Part shown: positions 16,173 to 26,157 of the stretch, piece after piece
Layout of the letters: each line of letters opens with the position of its first letter
Position numbering within the stretch: position 1 is the first letter of the stretch
Assembly (NCBI RefSeq): GCF_015471405.1
Contig: NZ_BLVZ01000010.1
Coordinates: 62,001 to 126,000 of the forward strand
Reading direction: 5' to 3'
DNA length: 64,000 nucleotides
Source: Pseudomonas cichorii
GTDB taxonomy: Bacteria; Pseudomonadota; Gammaproteobacteria; Pseudomonadales; Pseudomonadaceae
Position numbers and translations under genes: made by a program
The notes under the pieces: generated by a model
What the model saw: the letters and a program-made list of their open reading frames with translations, nothing else
Database searches by the model: none
What the model was told of the DNA's origin: nothing

Positions 16173-17624
16173 ATGACAGACCAACGCCCGGCCGAATACA
16201 GCCCGCGCCTGCACAATCATGATCTGGGGCCGATCCCCCAGAAGTGGACCTGGTACAACATTTTTGCCTTCTGGATGAGCGATGTTCACAGCGTCGGCGG
16301 TTATGTATTCGCCGCCAGCCTGTTCGCTCTCGGGCTGGCGAGCTGGCAGGTGCTGATCGCGCTGTTGGTGGGCATTTGCATCATTCAGGTGATTGCCAAT
16401 CTGGTGGCCAAGCCCAGCCAGCAGGCTGCGGTGCCCTACCCGGTCATCTGTCGCCTCGCCTTCGGGGTCTTCGGGGCCAATATTCCAGCCATCATCCGTG
16501 GCCTGATCGCGGTGGCCTGGTATGGCATTCAGACTTATCTGGCGTCCAGCGCGCTGGTGATTGTGGTGCTGCGTTTCTTCCCGGAACTGGCCGCTTATCA
16601 AGACGTGAGTTTCCTGGGGCTTTCATACCTGGGCTGGTTCGGCTTCCTGACGCTCTGGGTGGTGCAGGCGATTGTGTTCTGGTCAGGCATGGAGTCGATC
16701 CGTCGCTTCATCGACTGGGCTGGCCCTGCGGTCTATGCCGTCATGTTCGTTCTCGCGGGCTGGATCGTCTGGCGTGCGGGCTGGGACAACATCAGTTTCA
16801 CTCTGGCTGAAAAGGAGCTGTCCGGCTGGGCGGCCTTTGGTCAGGTGATCATGGCCATCGCGCTGGTGGTGTCGTATTTCTCAGGCCCGACCCTGAACTT
16901 CGGCGATTTCAGCCGTTACTGCCGGAGCATGGAAGACGTACGACGCGGCAACTTCTGGGGCCTGCCGGTGAACTTCCTGGCGTTTTCCCTGGTAACGGTG
17001 GTGATCGTTTCCGGCACGCTGCCAATTTTCGGGGAAATGATCCATGACCCGATTGCGACCGTCGCCCGTATCGACAACACCACTGCCGTGCTGCTGGGCG
17101 CGTTCACTTTTGTCACCGCCACCATCGGCATCAACATTGTCGCCAACTTCGTTTCGCCGGCCTTCGATTTCGCCAACGTGGCACCCAGCCGTATCAGCTG
17201 GCGTGCAGGCGGGATGATCGCGGCAGTCGCTTCCATCTTCATCACCCCATGGAACCTGTTCAATAACCCGGAAGTGATTCACTACACCCTGGATATCCTG
17301 GCCGCCTGCATCGGCCCGCTGTTCGGCATCCTGCTGGTGGACTACTACCTGGTGAAGAAACAACAGATCGATGTCGATGCCCTGTTCAATGACACACCCA
17401 GCGGTCGTTACTGGTACACCAACGGCGTGAACCGTGTCGCGGTCACCGCCCTGCTGCTGAGCGCACTGGTGGGCCTGTGCTTTACCTTCATCCCATGGTT
17501 CAAGCCGATTGCCAACTTCGCCTGGTTCACCGGCTGCTTCCTGGGCGGCGTCTTGTACTACGGCCTGACTCTGTGGCCACGCAAGCAACCGGACAATGTG
17601 AGCAGCCCGGTCGCCCAGCACTGA
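16173..17624 (+). CDS. NCS1-family nucleobase/hydantoin:cation symporter
   Basis: A 483-aa inner-membrane permease with about twelve hydrophobic segments. It starts with the family's N-terminal signature (NHDLGPIPQKWTWYNIFAFW) and has VIANLVAKPSQQAAVPYP and the GPTLNFGDFSRYCR loop (about 232-245). The NCS1 family includes the hydantoin transporter Mhp1 and the allantoin permeases. The divergent hydantoin racemase makes hydantoin-type substrates the best guess. GAGGGA stands 7 bases before the ATG. A hairpin (17632-17663) follows. Confidence 0.88.
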   Translation: MTDQRPAEYSPRLHNHDLGPIPQKWTWYNIFAFWMSDVHSVGGYVFAASLFALGLASWQVLIALLVGICIIQVIANLVAKPSQQAAVPYPVICRLAFGVFGANIPAIIRGLIAVAWYGIQTYLASSALVIVVLRFFPELAAYQDVSFLGLSYLGWFGFLTLWVVQAIVFWSGMESIRRFIDWAGPAVYAVMFVLAGWIVWRAGWDNISFTLAEKELSGWAAFGQVIMAIALVVSYFSGPTLNFGDFSRYCRSMEDVRRGNFWGLPVNFLAFSLVTVVIVSGTLPIFGEMIHDPIATVARIDNTTAVLLGAFTFVTATIGINIVANFVSPAFDFANVAPSRISWRAGGMIAAVASIFITPWNLFNNPEVIHYTLDILAACIGPLFGILLVDYYLVKKQQIDVDALFNDTPSGRYWYTNGVNRVAVTALLLSALVGLCFTFIPWFKPIANFAWFTGCFLGGVLYYGLTLWPRKQPDNVSSPVAQH

Positions 17625-17631
17625 AAAACCT

Positions 17632-17663
17632 GCCGGACAGGTCCTGCACAGGGCTTGTCCGGC
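17632..17663 (+). terminator. Hairpin after the permease gene, weak terminator
   Basis: GCCGGACA (17632-17639) pairs with TGTCCGGC (17656-17663), with a 16-base loop that can pair further (CCTG/CAGG). No strong T-run follows, so termination may be partial or Rho-assisted. Confidence 0.45.
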
Positions 17664-17747
17664 TGTAATCCTCACCGTGGGTCAATCTGAACCGCTTTTG
17701 TCTGCATACACGGGTAAAATGCCGCCTCTGCCACCGCCGAGCCGAAC

Positions 17748-19730
17748 ATGACCATTACCCGCCACGCCCAGATCGACTGGGATGAACAAGGCAATCCTCA
17801 TTCCCGCGCCTTTTCCGATGTCTATTTCTCCACCGAATCCGGCCTGGAAGAAACCCGCCATGTGTTTCTGGTACAGAACGATCTGCGCGTGCGTTTCACG
17901 GCCTTGCCTGCGGGTGAACGGCTGGTCATCGGTGAAACAGGTTTCGGCACCGGTCTGAACTTTCTCTGCGCCTGGCAGTTGTTTCAGGAGTGCGCTCACC
18001 CCGAGGCACGGCTGCATTTTGTCAGCGTCGAGAAATTCCCTCTCAACCGCGTAGACCTGCAACGCGCCCTGGCCTTGTGGCCGGAACTGGCAGCTTTTGC
18101 CGAGCCATTGCTCGATCAATACATCGCTGTGCATGAAGGCTTTCAGCGGCTGGTCTTCGACGACGGGCGAATCACCCTGACGCTGCTGATCGGCGATGCT
18201 CTGGAGATGCTGCCGCAACTGGACGGGCAGATCGATGCCTGGTTTCTCGACGGTTTTGCACCGGCCAAGAATCCGGAAATGTGGACACCGGAGCTGTTCG
18301 CCGAACTGGCGCGACTGTCGGCGCCCGAGGCGAGTATTGGCACCTTTACCAGCACCGGCTGGGTTCGACGCGCCCTGAACGCGGCGGGCTTCAAGATGAA
18401 GCGTGTACCGGGCATCGGCCATAAATGGGAAGTGCTGCGCGGCAAGTTCATCGCCTGGCCTGAAGAGGCTCCACTGCCCTCGCCCATCAAGCCATGGTTT
18501 GCCCGACCCGCTGCCCTTCAGGGTGAACGCAAGGCGCTGGTGATCGGTGCCGGGCTGGCGGGTTGTGCCACGGCAGACAGCCTGGCGAAGCGCGGCTGGC
18601 AGGTAAGCCTGCTGGAGCGTCACGCCCAACCGGCGCAAGAGGCCTCGGGCAATCCGCAGGGCGTGCTTTATTTGAAGCTGTCGGCACACGGCACGGCCTT
18701 GTCGCAGTTGATCCTCAGTGGTTTCGGCCACACGCGACGGCTGCTTGAGCGCCTGCAAAGGGGGGTCGACTGGGACAACTGCGGCGTACTGCAACTGGCT
18801 TTCGACGACAAGGAAGCCCAGCGCCAGCAGCAACTGGCCGACGCCTTCCCCGAAGAGCTGCTGCATCGGCTGGATCAGCCTTCTGCCGAGGCGCGCAGCG
18901 GTATAAACCTGCGTTGGGGCGGGCTGTTTTTCCCTGAAGGCGGCTGGGTTCATCCGCCAGCGCTGTGTCATTCGCAGGTTGCGCACCCGAATATCAAACT
19001 GATTGCGCATCACGAAGCACTGGAATTGCGTCGCGTCGATGGGCAATGGCAGGCCTGGAATCAGGAGCAACTGATCGACAGTGCGCCGGTGGTGGTGCTC
19101 GCAGGTGCTGCGGATATCAAACACTTTGCGCAAAGCGCCGACCTGCCGCTCAAACGCATTCGCGGGCAGATCACCCGCCTGCCGCAGACCGACAACAGCC
19201 AGGTATTGCGCACGGTGGTCTGCGCGGAAGGTTATGTCGCGCCGACACGACTGGGTGAGCACACCTTGGGTGCCAGCTTCGATTTCAACAGTGACGACCT
19301 GAATACCAATACCGCCGATCACCTGAGCAATCTGCAATTGTTGCAGGAAATATCCGAAGACCTGACCGAGCGTCTCGGCGCGTCGGAGTTGTTGCCGGAG
19401 CAGTTACAGGGACGTGCCGCCTTCCGTTGCACCAGCCCGGATTACCTGCCAATCGTCGGGCCGCTGGCAGACAGGGAATCGTTTATTCAGGCTTATGCGG
19501 CGCTTGGCAAAGATGCCCGACAGGTGCCGGACATTGCCTGCCCTTGGCTGGACGGGCTGTACGTCAACAGTGGCCATGGTTCACGCGGCCTGATTACTGC
19601 GCCCTTGTCCGCCGAGCTGATCGCCGCCTGGCTGGATAACGAACCGCTGCCGCTGCCCCGCAGCGTGGCAGAGGCCTGCCATCCCAACCGGTTTGCCTTG
19701 CGGGGGTTGATTCGCAGACAGGGGAAATGA
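17748..19730 (+). CDS. mnmC: Bifunctional tRNA mnm5s2U34 biosynthesis protein MnmC
   Basis: A 660-aa fusion enzyme completing mnm5s2U34 at the tRNA wobble position. The N-terminal methyltransferase (MnmD, about residues 1-235) has IGETGFGTGLNFLCAW as SAM motif and DAWFLDGFAPAKNPEMW. The C-terminal FAD-dependent oxidase (about 255-660) starts with ALVIGAGLAGCATADSLAKR, the dinucleotide fold. The N-domain methylates nm5U; the C-domain removes the carboxymethyl group from cmnm5U. Both domains look intact and the length matches the family. The ATG at 17748 follows CCGAGCCGAAC with only a weak ribosome site. Monocistronic. Confidence 0.95.
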   Translation: MTITRHAQIDWDEQGNPHSRAFSDVYFSTESGLEETRHVFLVQNDLRVRFTALPAGERLVIGETGFGTGLNFLCAWQLFQECAHPEARLHFVSVEKFPLNRVDLQRALALWPELAAFAEPLLDQYIAVHEGFQRLVFDDGRITLTLLIGDALEMLPQLDGQIDAWFLDGFAPAKNPEMWTPELFAELARLSAPEASIGTFTSTGWVRRALNAAGFKMKRVPGIGHKWEVLRGKFIAWPEEAPLPSPIKPWFARPAALQGERKALVIGAGLAGCATADSLAKRGWQVSLLERHAQPAQEASGNPQGVLYLKLSAHGTALSQLILSGFGHTRRLLERLQRGVDWDNCGVLQLAFDDKEAQRQQQLADAFPEELLHRLDQPSAEARSGINLRWGGLFFPEGGWVHPPALCHSQVAHPNIKLIAHHEALELRRVDGQWQAWNQEQLIDSAPVVVLAGAADIKHFAQSADLPLKRIRGQITRLPQTDNSQVLRTVVCAEGYVAPTRLGEHTLGASFDFNSDDLNTNTADHLSNLQLLQEISEDLTERLGASELLPEQLQGRAAFRCTSPDYLPIVGPLADRESFIQAYAALGKDARQVPDIACPWLDGLYVNSGHGSRGLITAPLSAELIAAWLDNEPLPLPRSVAEACHPNRFALRGLIRRQGK

Positions 19731-19748
19731 CCTGGTTTTTCACTTTTT

Positions 19749-19830
19749 GGGAGGCAGCTTGCTGGCGACTTCTCGTACAGACGCAGAATATCTGCCAGTT
19801 TTCAGACCCTTTTCGCCAGCAAGCTGCCTC
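19749..19830. repeat. GGGAGGCAGCTTGCTGGCGA palindromic repeat, copy 1
   Basis: Arms GGGAGGCAGCTTGCTGGCGA (19749-19768) and TCGCCAGCAAGCTGCCTC (19813-19830) flank a 44-base loop with CAGAATATCTGCC. The copy at 40078-40160 carries the same loop in reverse complement, so the two are one element in opposite orientations. It sits just after mnmC and could act as a terminator. Confidence 0.8.
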
Positions 19831-19960
19831 ACACAAGTTTCTGCTACACCCAATAGAAATGCATCGTATGAAACGCCGCCTTCACGAATGAATTCATTCA
19901 CACACCCATAGGCGATAGCCGTTATCCTCAAGGTATGACCACTTCCAACCGGGCACCCCG

Positions 19961-20629
19961 ATGTTGAATGTGCAAAACGTGTTCAAGAGCTATCCCTCGG
20001 CCCAAGGCCCGGTAGAGGTCTTGCGTGGCGTCGATTTGCATCTGGAACGTGGTAGCAGTCTGGCGCTGATGGGCGAGTCGGGCAGTGGCAAAAGCACCTT
20101 GCTGCATCTGGTGGCGGGGCTGGATCAGATCGACAGCGGCACCATCACCGTCGCCAATCAACAACTGAACAGCATGAGCGAAGCCCGGCTGGCCAACTGG
20201 CGGCGAACCGAAATCGGTCTGGTGTTCCAGCAGTTCAACCTGATCGAAAGCCTCAAGACCGAAGACAATCTGGCGTTCCAGGCACGCCTGGCCGGACGCC
20301 ATGACCCGCTCTGGCAGGCGCAACTGATTGAACGCCTCGGCCTGGGTGATCTGCTCCATCGCTATCCAGAGCAATTGTCCGGCGGTCAACAGCAGCGGGT
20401 TGCCATCGGACGCGCACTCGCTTCGCGCCCTGCCCTGCTGCTGGCCGACGAGCCCACCGGCAACCTCGACGAAGCCACCAGCGATGAAGTGCTGCAATTG
20501 CTGCTGGACCTGCTGAATGACAGCAGCACCAGCCTGCTGATGGTCACTCACAGCTCCCGTGTCGCAGAACGACTGGCACACAAGGTCACATTGCACAGGG
20601 GGCGCCTGGTCGTAACGGGCGAAGGCTGA
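19961..20629 (+). CDS. ABC transporter ATP-binding protein, LolD/MacB type
   Basis: A 222-aa ATPase with Walker A GESGSGKST (about residues 38-46), Q-loop FQQFNL (about 90-95), signature LSGGQQQRVAIGRAL (about 139-153), Walker B LLLADEPTGNLD (about 157-168) and the switch histidine in MVTHSS. The DEPTGNLD form marks the LolD/MacB/FtsE group that works with FtsX-like permeases by mechanotransmission rather than classic import. The stop (20629) is immediately before the permease start (20631), and the lipoprotein gene follows, so the three form one operon. Confidence 0.92.
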   Translation: MLNVQNVFKSYPSAQGPVEVLRGVDLHLERGSSLALMGESGSGKSTLLHLVAGLDQIDSGTITVANQQLNSMSEARLANWRRTEIGLVFQQFNLIESLKTEDNLAFQARLAGRHDPLWQAQLIERLGLGDLLHRYPEQLSGGQQQRVAIGRALASRPALLLADEPTGNLDEATSDEVLQLLLDLLNDSSTSLLMVTHSSRVAERLAHKVTLHRGRLVVTGEG

Positions 20630-20630
20630 T

Positions 20631-23111
20631 ATGCGAGTGTTTTATTGGACAGTGCGCGCCCTGCTCAGCCATTGGCGTCGCCATCCGGTGCAGTTTTTCA
20701 GTCTGCTCACCGGGCTATGGCTGGCTACCAGCCTGTTGACCGGTGTTCAGGCCTTGAACAGCCAGGCACGGGAAAGCTATCAGCGGGCCAGTCAGATGAT
20801 TGGTGGCGAACCGCAAACCAGCCTGACAGCGCCAAACGGCGCGGCTTTCTCGCAGGATCTATTCATCGAGCTGCGGCGAGCCGGTTGGCCGGTATCGCCG
20901 ATGGTGCAGAGTCGCATCACACTGAAGGGGCTGGAGGATCAACGCCTGCAACTGATCGGGATCGAACCGGTGACGTTGCCCAGTGGTTCAGCAGTGGCCG
21001 GGCAGACGCTGGATACCCGGCAAGTCCTCGACTTTCTCGCTCCGCCGGGCGCGACCTGGATTGCTCCTCAGACCCTTCAGGCACTTGGCCTGCAAGAGGG
21101 GCAGCGCCCGGAAACCCATGACGGTCTGGCCCTGCCGCCTCTGCACATCAAGAAAGATATGGCACCGGGAGTCTTGCTGACCGATATCGGCTTTGCTCAA
21201 CCGCTGCTGCACCTGCCCGATCAATTGACCCGCCTGCTGCTGCCCAAGGAGTTTGCCGCTGACAATCCGGCTCTGCCGCCAGCCCTCAGCGAACAATTGG
21301 TGATCAAAAAGAGCGGCGAAGAAAATAATCTGCAACGCCTGACCGAAAGCTTTCACCTGAACCTGAATGCGCTGGGGGTGCTGTCCTTTGTGGTCGGGCT
21401 GTTTATTGTTCATGCCGCGATTGGTCTGGCACTGGAACAACGTCGGGGTCTGCTGCGCAACCTGCGGGCGTCAGGCGTCAGTGCTCGCCTGCTGATCGCT
21501 GCGCTGGCTCTGGAGCTTGGGGCAATGGCTTTGCTCGGCGGGCTGCTGGGCGTCGTCAGTGGTTACTGGCTGGCCAGTCTGTTGTTACCGGATGTCGCGG
21601 CCAGCCTGCGTGGCCTGTACGGGGCCGAGGTGGACGGACAGTTGAACCTGAATATCGGGTGGTGGCTCAGCGGCATTGCCTTGAGCCTGCTCGGCGCATT
21701 TCTGGCCGGGGCCAACAGTTTGTTGCGCGCCGCACGCCTGCCACTGCTGGCTTTGGCCAATGCACAAGCCTGGCAACAGGCCCATGCACGCTGGTTGCGG
21801 CGTCAGGCCTGGGTTGCCGCTGCCAGTGCAAGCGGGGCTCTGGCGGCCTGGCTTTTCGGCAACAGCCTGGGCTGGGGCTTTGTATTGATATCTGCCTTGC
21901 TGTTGAGTGCGGCGCTGGGGTTGCCGGTATTGCTGGATGCGCTGCTGAACGGATTGCTGAAGCGCAGCCGTTCGGTCCTGGGGCAGTGGTTTCTGGCCGA
22001 TTGCAGACAGCAACTGCCCGCCTTGAGCCTGGCGTTGATGGCCCTGCTTCTGGCAATGGCAGCCAATGTCGGGGCCGGCAGCATGACTTCAGGCTTTCGC
22101 CAGACCTTCAGTCACTGGCTGGAGCAACGCCTGAGCGCAGAGCTTTACGTCACGCCGCAAACCCCGGATCAATCCAGAGAGATGCAGGCCTGGCTGGGCA
22201 AGCAGCCCGCCATCACGGCAGTGCTGCCCAACTGGCAGGTGCCGATCCAGTTGCAAGGCTGGCCTGCGGACCTGTTCGGCATCATCGAGCATGAGACTTA
22301 TCGCCAGCACTGGGTATTACTGGAGTCGACGACAGAAGATCCCTGGAACCAACTCGCCCATCAGGACACCCTGATGCTCAGCGAGCAACTGGCCAGGCGG
22401 CTCAAGCTCGGGCTGGGCGATACCCTGAACATTCCTGTCCCTGCCGGTAAGTGGTCGCCACGTATCGTGGCTATCTACGCCGACTACGGTAATCCCAAAG
22501 GCCACCTGCTGGTCAATGCCAGGCACCTGCTTGAGCACTGGCCGCACCTGGCGCCCATTCGTTTCAACCTGCGAATCGATCATGCTGCCACACCGCCACT
22601 GGTGAGTGAACTGCAAACCCGGTTTGCACTCGACGACAATCGCATCATCGATCAAAGCCAGCTCAAGTACTGGTCGAATCAGGTGTTCGAGCGCACTTTC
22701 GCCGCCACTGCCGCACTCAACAGCCTGACGCTGGCTGTGGCGGGTGTGGCGCTGTTCATTGGTCTGCTGACGCAAAGCCAAAGCCGACTCGGACAACTGG
22801 CCCCGCTCTGGGCGCTGGGCGTTACCCGTCGCCAGTTGATGTTGCTCAATCTGGGCCAAACCTGGTTATTGGCTGTGCTGACACTCCTGCTCGCCCTCCC
22901 TCTTGGGCTCATGCTGACCTGGTGCCTGAATACCGTGATCAATGTCCAGGCATTCGGCTGGCGCTTGCCTTTACAGGTTTTCCCCCTGCAACTGCTGCAA
23001 TTGATGGGGCTGGCGTTACTGGCCACCTTGCTGGCATCGGCCTGGCCACTGCTGAAGCTGCACCTCACCCGGCCAGCCGACCTGCTCAGGACATTCGCCA
23101 ATGAAAACTGA
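20631..23111 (+). CDS. FtsX-like ABC permease (MacB/LolC superfamily)
   Basis: An 826-aa inner-membrane permease with two FtsX cores. The hydrophobic segments lie near residues 22-42, then three to four between about 245 and 365, a group at 385-490, and the C-terminal set at 700-820. Large periplasmic domains lie between (about 45-240 and 490-690). The double-FtsX layout is that of the YbbP family rather than MacB. With the ATPase immediately upstream and the AttH-type lipoprotein overlapping by 11 bases downstream, it probably extrudes or processes a lipid-like or peptide substrate at the envelope; the substrate is unknown. Confidence 0.88.
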   Translation: MRVFYWTVRALLSHWRRHPVQFFSLLTGLWLATSLLTGVQALNSQARESYQRASQMIGGEPQTSLTAPNGAAFSQDLFIELRRAGWPVSPMVQSRITLKGLEDQRLQLIGIEPVTLPSGSAVAGQTLDTRQVLDFLAPPGATWIAPQTLQALGLQEGQRPETHDGLALPPLHIKKDMAPGVLLTDIGFAQPLLHLPDQLTRLLLPKEFAADNPALPPALSEQLVIKKSGEENNLQRLTESFHLNLNALGVLSFVVGLFIVHAAIGLALEQRRGLLRNLRASGVSARLLIAALALELGAMALLGGLLGVVSGYWLASLLLPDVAASLRGLYGAEVDGQLNLNIGWWLSGIALSLLGAFLAGANSLLRAARLPLLALANAQAWQQAHARWLRRQAWVAAASASGALAAWLFGNSLGWGFVLISALLLSAALGLPVLLDALLNGLLKRSRSVLGQWFLADCRQQLPALSLALMALLLAMAANVGAGSMTSGFRQTFSHWLEQRLSAELYVTPQTPDQSREMQAWLGKQPAITAVLPNWQVPIQLQGWPADLFGIIEHETYRQHWVLLESTTEDPWNQLAHQDTLMLSEQLARRLKLGLGDTLNIPVPAGKWSPRIVAIYADYGNPKGHLLVNARHLLEHWPHLAPIRFNLRIDHAATPPLVSELQTRFALDDNRIIDQSQLKYWSNQVFERTFAATAALNSLTLAVAGVALFIGLLTQSQSRLGQLAPLWALGVTRRQLMLLNLGQTWLLAVLTLLLALPLGLMLTWCLNTVINVQAFGWRLPLQVFPLQLLQLMGLALLATLLASAWPLLKLHLTRPADLLRTFANEN

Positions 23112-24177
23112 CTGGCTGCGGCTGGCATGCTTAACGCTGTTGCTCACCGCATGCGACCAGCAACCACCTCCAGAAACCGGCTTCGCCGGGATGGGCAACC
23201 AGGCCGACGAATATGCTCAGGTCAAGCCAGGCCGGGTGTTTTCATTCCCTGAAGATCACGGCCCGCATCCCGGATTTCGTATCGAGTGGTGGTACATCAC
23301 CGCCACCCTCAAGGACGAAAAGGGCCAGGACTTCGGCGTGCAATGGACGCTGTTCCGCAACGCCCTGCGCCCTGAACCAACCGGCACCGGCTGGAATGAC
23401 AACACGATCTGGCTGGGCCATGCCGCCGCAACCTCTGCCAGCCAGCATCATGTGGCCGAGCGCTACGCCCGCGGCGGCGTCGGGCAGGCAGGCGTCAAGC
23501 TCACGCCCTTCTCGGCCTGGATCGACGACTGGTCGCTGAACAGCGAATCGCAGGCGCAAGACCCGCTGGCGAAGATGCAATTGCAGGCAGCCGGGAAGGA
23601 CTTTCAATACGACCTGCAACTCACCTCCAGCAAACCCCTGGTGCTGCAGGGGGAACAGGGATATAGCCAGAAGTCCGATCAGGGCCAGGGCTCGTACTAT
23701 TACAGCCAGCCCTTTTTCGAGGCCAGCGGCAGCCTGACGATGGATGGCAAGACCTATCAGGTCAGCGGTCACGCCTGGCTTGACCGGGAATGGAGCAGCC
23801 AGCCCTTGACCGCCAACCAGTCCGGCTGGGACTGGCTATCCCTGCATCTGGACGGCGACGAACACGTAATGCTGTATCGCATGCGCCACAAAAACGGCGA
23901 GCCTTACCTGAGCGGCACCTGGATCAGCGCAGACGGCAAGACCCAAAGCCTGCATGCCCGAGACATCGACATGAAGCCCCTGAACGAAACCGAAGTCGCC
24001 GGGCGACGCTTGCCGACTCGCTGGTCGATCAGGATCCCCGGCAGGAATCTGGATATCACCACCGATGCCCTGAACCCCGGGTCATGGATGGGGTTGAGCA
24101 TTCCTTACTGGGAAGGGCCGGTGAAAGTCAGCGGGAGTCAGAGCGGGGTCGGCTATCTGGAGATGACGGGGTATTAG
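23101..24177 (+). CDS. AttH/CrtC-family (lipocalin-like) lipoprotein
   Basis: A 358-aa lipoprotein. The signal peptide ends in LLLTACD (lipobox LTAC, Cys about 18). The body is the AttH/hydroxyneurosporene-synthase (CrtC) lipocalin-like fold: HPGFRIEWWYITATLKDE near residues 57-74, GHAWLDREWSSQ near 223-234, and GWDWLSLHLD near 242-251. The E-W-W-Y and W-L-D-R-E-W motifs are the family hallmarks. It starts inside the permease gene (11-base overlap) and so is translationally coupled to it. Known members are hydratases or hydrolase-like proteins of hydrophobic substrates; the AttH name comes from an Agrobacterium attachment locus. The aspartate after the lipobox Cys (CD) suggests inner-membrane retention by the +2 rule. 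Confidence 0.85.
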   Translation: MKTDWLRLACLTLLLTACDQQPPPETGFAGMGNQADEYAQVKPGRVFSFPEDHGPHPGFRIEWWYITATLKDEKGQDFGVQWTLFRNALRPEPTGTGWNDNTIWLGHAAATSASQHHVAERYARGGVGQAGVKLTPFSAWIDDWSLNSESQAQDPLAKMQLQAAGKDFQYDLQLTSSKPLVLQGEQGYSQKSDQGQGSYYYSQPFFEASGSLTMDGKTYQVSGHAWLDREWSSQPLTANQSGWDWLSLHLDGDEHVMLYRMRHKNGEPYLSGTWISADGKTQSLHARDIDMKPLNETEVAGRRLPTRWSIRIPGRNLDITTDALNPGSWMGLSIPYWEGPVKVSGSQSGVGYLEMTGY

Positions 24178-24192
24178 GCGTTTTCTTTTTGC

Positions 24193-24272
24193 CGAAGCGA
24201 ATTTCTTCGCGAGAAACCCATTGAGGAAATGCATCGACTTCAATGATGTCTCGCGGATAAATCCGCTCCTAC
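24193..24272. repeat. Dispersed palindromic repeat, GTAGGAGCGAAT family, copy 4
   Basis: Left arm GAAGCGAATTTCTTCGCGAG (24194 on) and right arm ending GGATAAATCCGCTCCTAC (24272), loop with AATGATGTCTCG like copy 1. It closes the ABC/AttH operon. Confidence 0.75.
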
Positions 24273-24381
24273 ACGGCCTGCTTATAACCTATTGATCTAA
24301 AACTCCCACAACGCCTACGGGTCAGTTTCTGGGTGACTGCACTTTTCGGTCACCTCCCCAACGGAAACCCGGTAAGGAATT

Positions 24382-26154
24382 ATGTGCGGATTAGCAGGTG
24401 AATTACGTTTCGACCAACAACCAGCGGATCTTGCCGCTGTTGAACGCATTACCCATGATCTGGCGCCACGCGGCCCGGATGCCTGGGGCTTTCATAGTCA
24501 GGGGCCGATTGCCCTGGGCCATCGGCGGCTGAAGATCATGGACCTGTCCGACGGTTCGGCACAGCCCATGATCGATAGTCAGTTGGGCCTGTCCATGGCC
24601 TTCAACGGCGCCATCTACAACTTCCCCGAACTGCGGGACGAGCTGGAAGGGCTGGGTTATCAGTTCCATTCCGGTGGCGACACCGAGGTGTTGCTCAAGG
24701 GCTATCACGCCTGGGGCGTTGATATGCTGCCCAAGCTCAATGGCATGTTTGCGTTCGCCATTTGGGAGCGCGACACCCAGCAGTTGTTCATTGCCCGCGA
24801 CCGTCTGGGCGTCAAGCCGCTGTATCTGTCGCATACCGACAAGCGCCTGCGTTTTGCATCGACGCTGCCGGCCCTGCTCAAGGGTGGCGATATCAGCCCG
24901 ATGCTCGACCCGATCGCCCTCAATCACTATCTGAATTTCCATGCCGTGGTGCCTGCACCACGCACGCTGCTGGCCGGCGTCGAGAAACTGCCCCCAGCCA
25001 GCTGGATGCGCATTCAGGCCAACGGCAAGATCGAGCAGCAAACCTGGTGGCGTCTGCCTTACGGCCCCCATGACGACGAGCAGAATCTGACCCTGGAAGA
25101 CTGGCGCGACCGCGTACTGGACAGCACCCGCGAAGCGGTAGCGATTCGTCAGCGTGCGGCGGTGGATGTGGGCGTGCTGCTTTCCGGCGGCGTCGATTCA
25201 AGCATGCTGGTGGGTCTGTTGCGTGAAGTCGGCGTCGAAGACCTGTCGACCTTTTCCATCGGTTTCCAGGATGCCGGTGGCGAGCGCGGGGATGAGTTCC
25301 AGTATTCGGACCTGATCGCCAGACACTATGGCACTCGTCACCATCAGTTGCGTATTCAGGAAAGCGAGATCATCGAGCAATTGCCTGCGGCCTTCCGGGC
25401 CATGAGCGAGCCGATGGTGAGTCACGACTGCATCGCGTTCTATCTGTTGTCACGGGAAGTGGCCAAGCACTGCAAGGTTGTGCAGAGCGGTCAGGGCGCG
25501 GACGAGCTGTTTGCCGGTTATCACTGGTATCCGCAGGTCGATGGCGCGAGCGACCCGGTGGCCGCTTATCGTGCAGCGTTCGTGGACCGCAGCTACGACG
25601 AATACACCGCCACCGTACAAGCCAAATGGCTGACCGCCACTGACGCGGCAGGTGATTTCGTACGCGATCACTTTGCCCAGCCTGGCGCAACGGCTGCCGT
25701 GGACAAGGCTCTGCGTCTGGACAGCACCGTGATGCTGGTTGAAGACCCGGTCAAACGGGTGGACAACATGACCATGGCCTGGGGCCTGGAAGCACGGACA
25801 CCGTTTCTCGACTATCGTCTGGTTGAGCTGTCTGCACGCATCCCCGGCAAGTTCAAACTGCCGGATGGCGGCAAACATGTCCTGAAGGAAGCGGCGCGAC
25901 TGGTCATCCCTTCCGAGGTGATCGATCGCAAGAAAGGTTACTTCCCGGTGCCGGGCCTCAAGCATTTGCAGGGCGACACCCTCAACTGGGTGCGCGAGCT
26001 GCTGCTGGACTCCAGCCAGGATCGAGGCCTGTTCAACCCGGCGATGATCGACACGCTGTTGACCAACCCTCAGGGCCAACTCACGCCGTTACGCGGCTCC
26101 AAGCTGTGGCAATTGGCTGCGCTGAATCTGTGGCTCAGCGAACAAGGACTCTGA
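24382..26154 (+). CDS. N-acetylglutaminylglutamine amidotransferase (asparagine synthetase-like)
   Basis: A 590-aa class II glutamine amidotransferase that amidates N-acetylglutaminylglutamine to make the osmolyte NAGGN. The nucleophile is Cys2 (MCGLAGE, after Met removal). The GATase domain spans about 1-190 (GPDAWG, FNGAIYN). The synthetase domain has the ATP-pyrophosphatase loop VLLSGGVDSSMLVG (about 267-280) and SGQGADELFAGY (about 371-382). It is distinguished from AsnB by its neighbours: the N-acetylglutaminylglutamine synthetase starts 4 bases after its stop, then the M42 peptidase follows. A ribosome site GGTAAGGA stands 5-6 bases before the ATG. High-salt induction is known in other pseudomonads. 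Confidence 0.93.
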   Translation: MCGLAGELRFDQQPADLAAVERITHDLAPRGPDAWGFHSQGPIALGHRRLKIMDLSDGSAQPMIDSQLGLSMAFNGAIYNFPELRDELEGLGYQFHSGGDTEVLLKGYHAWGVDMLPKLNGMFAFAIWERDTQQLFIARDRLGVKPLYLSHTDKRLRFASTLPALLKGGDISPMLDPIALNHYLNFHAVVPAPRTLLAGVEKLPPASWMRIQANGKIEQQTWWRLPYGPHDDEQNLTLEDWRDRVLDSTREAVAIRQRAAVDVGVLLSGGVDSSMLVGLLREVGVEDLSTFSIGFQDAGGERGDEFQYSDLIARHYGTRHHQLRIQESEIIEQLPAAFRAMSEPMVSHDCIAFYLLSREVAKHCKVVQSGQGADELFAGYHWYPQVDGASDPVAAYRAAFVDRSYDEYTATVQAKWLTATDAAGDFVRDHFAQPGATAAVDKALRLDSTVMLVEDPVKRVDNMTMAWGLEARTPFLDYRLVELSARIPGKFKLPDGGKHVLKEAARLVIPSEVIDRKKGYFPVPGLKHLQGDTLNWVRELLLDSSQDRGLFNPAMIDTLLTNPQGQLTPLRGSKLWQLAALNLWLSEQGL

Positions 26155-26157
26155 TCG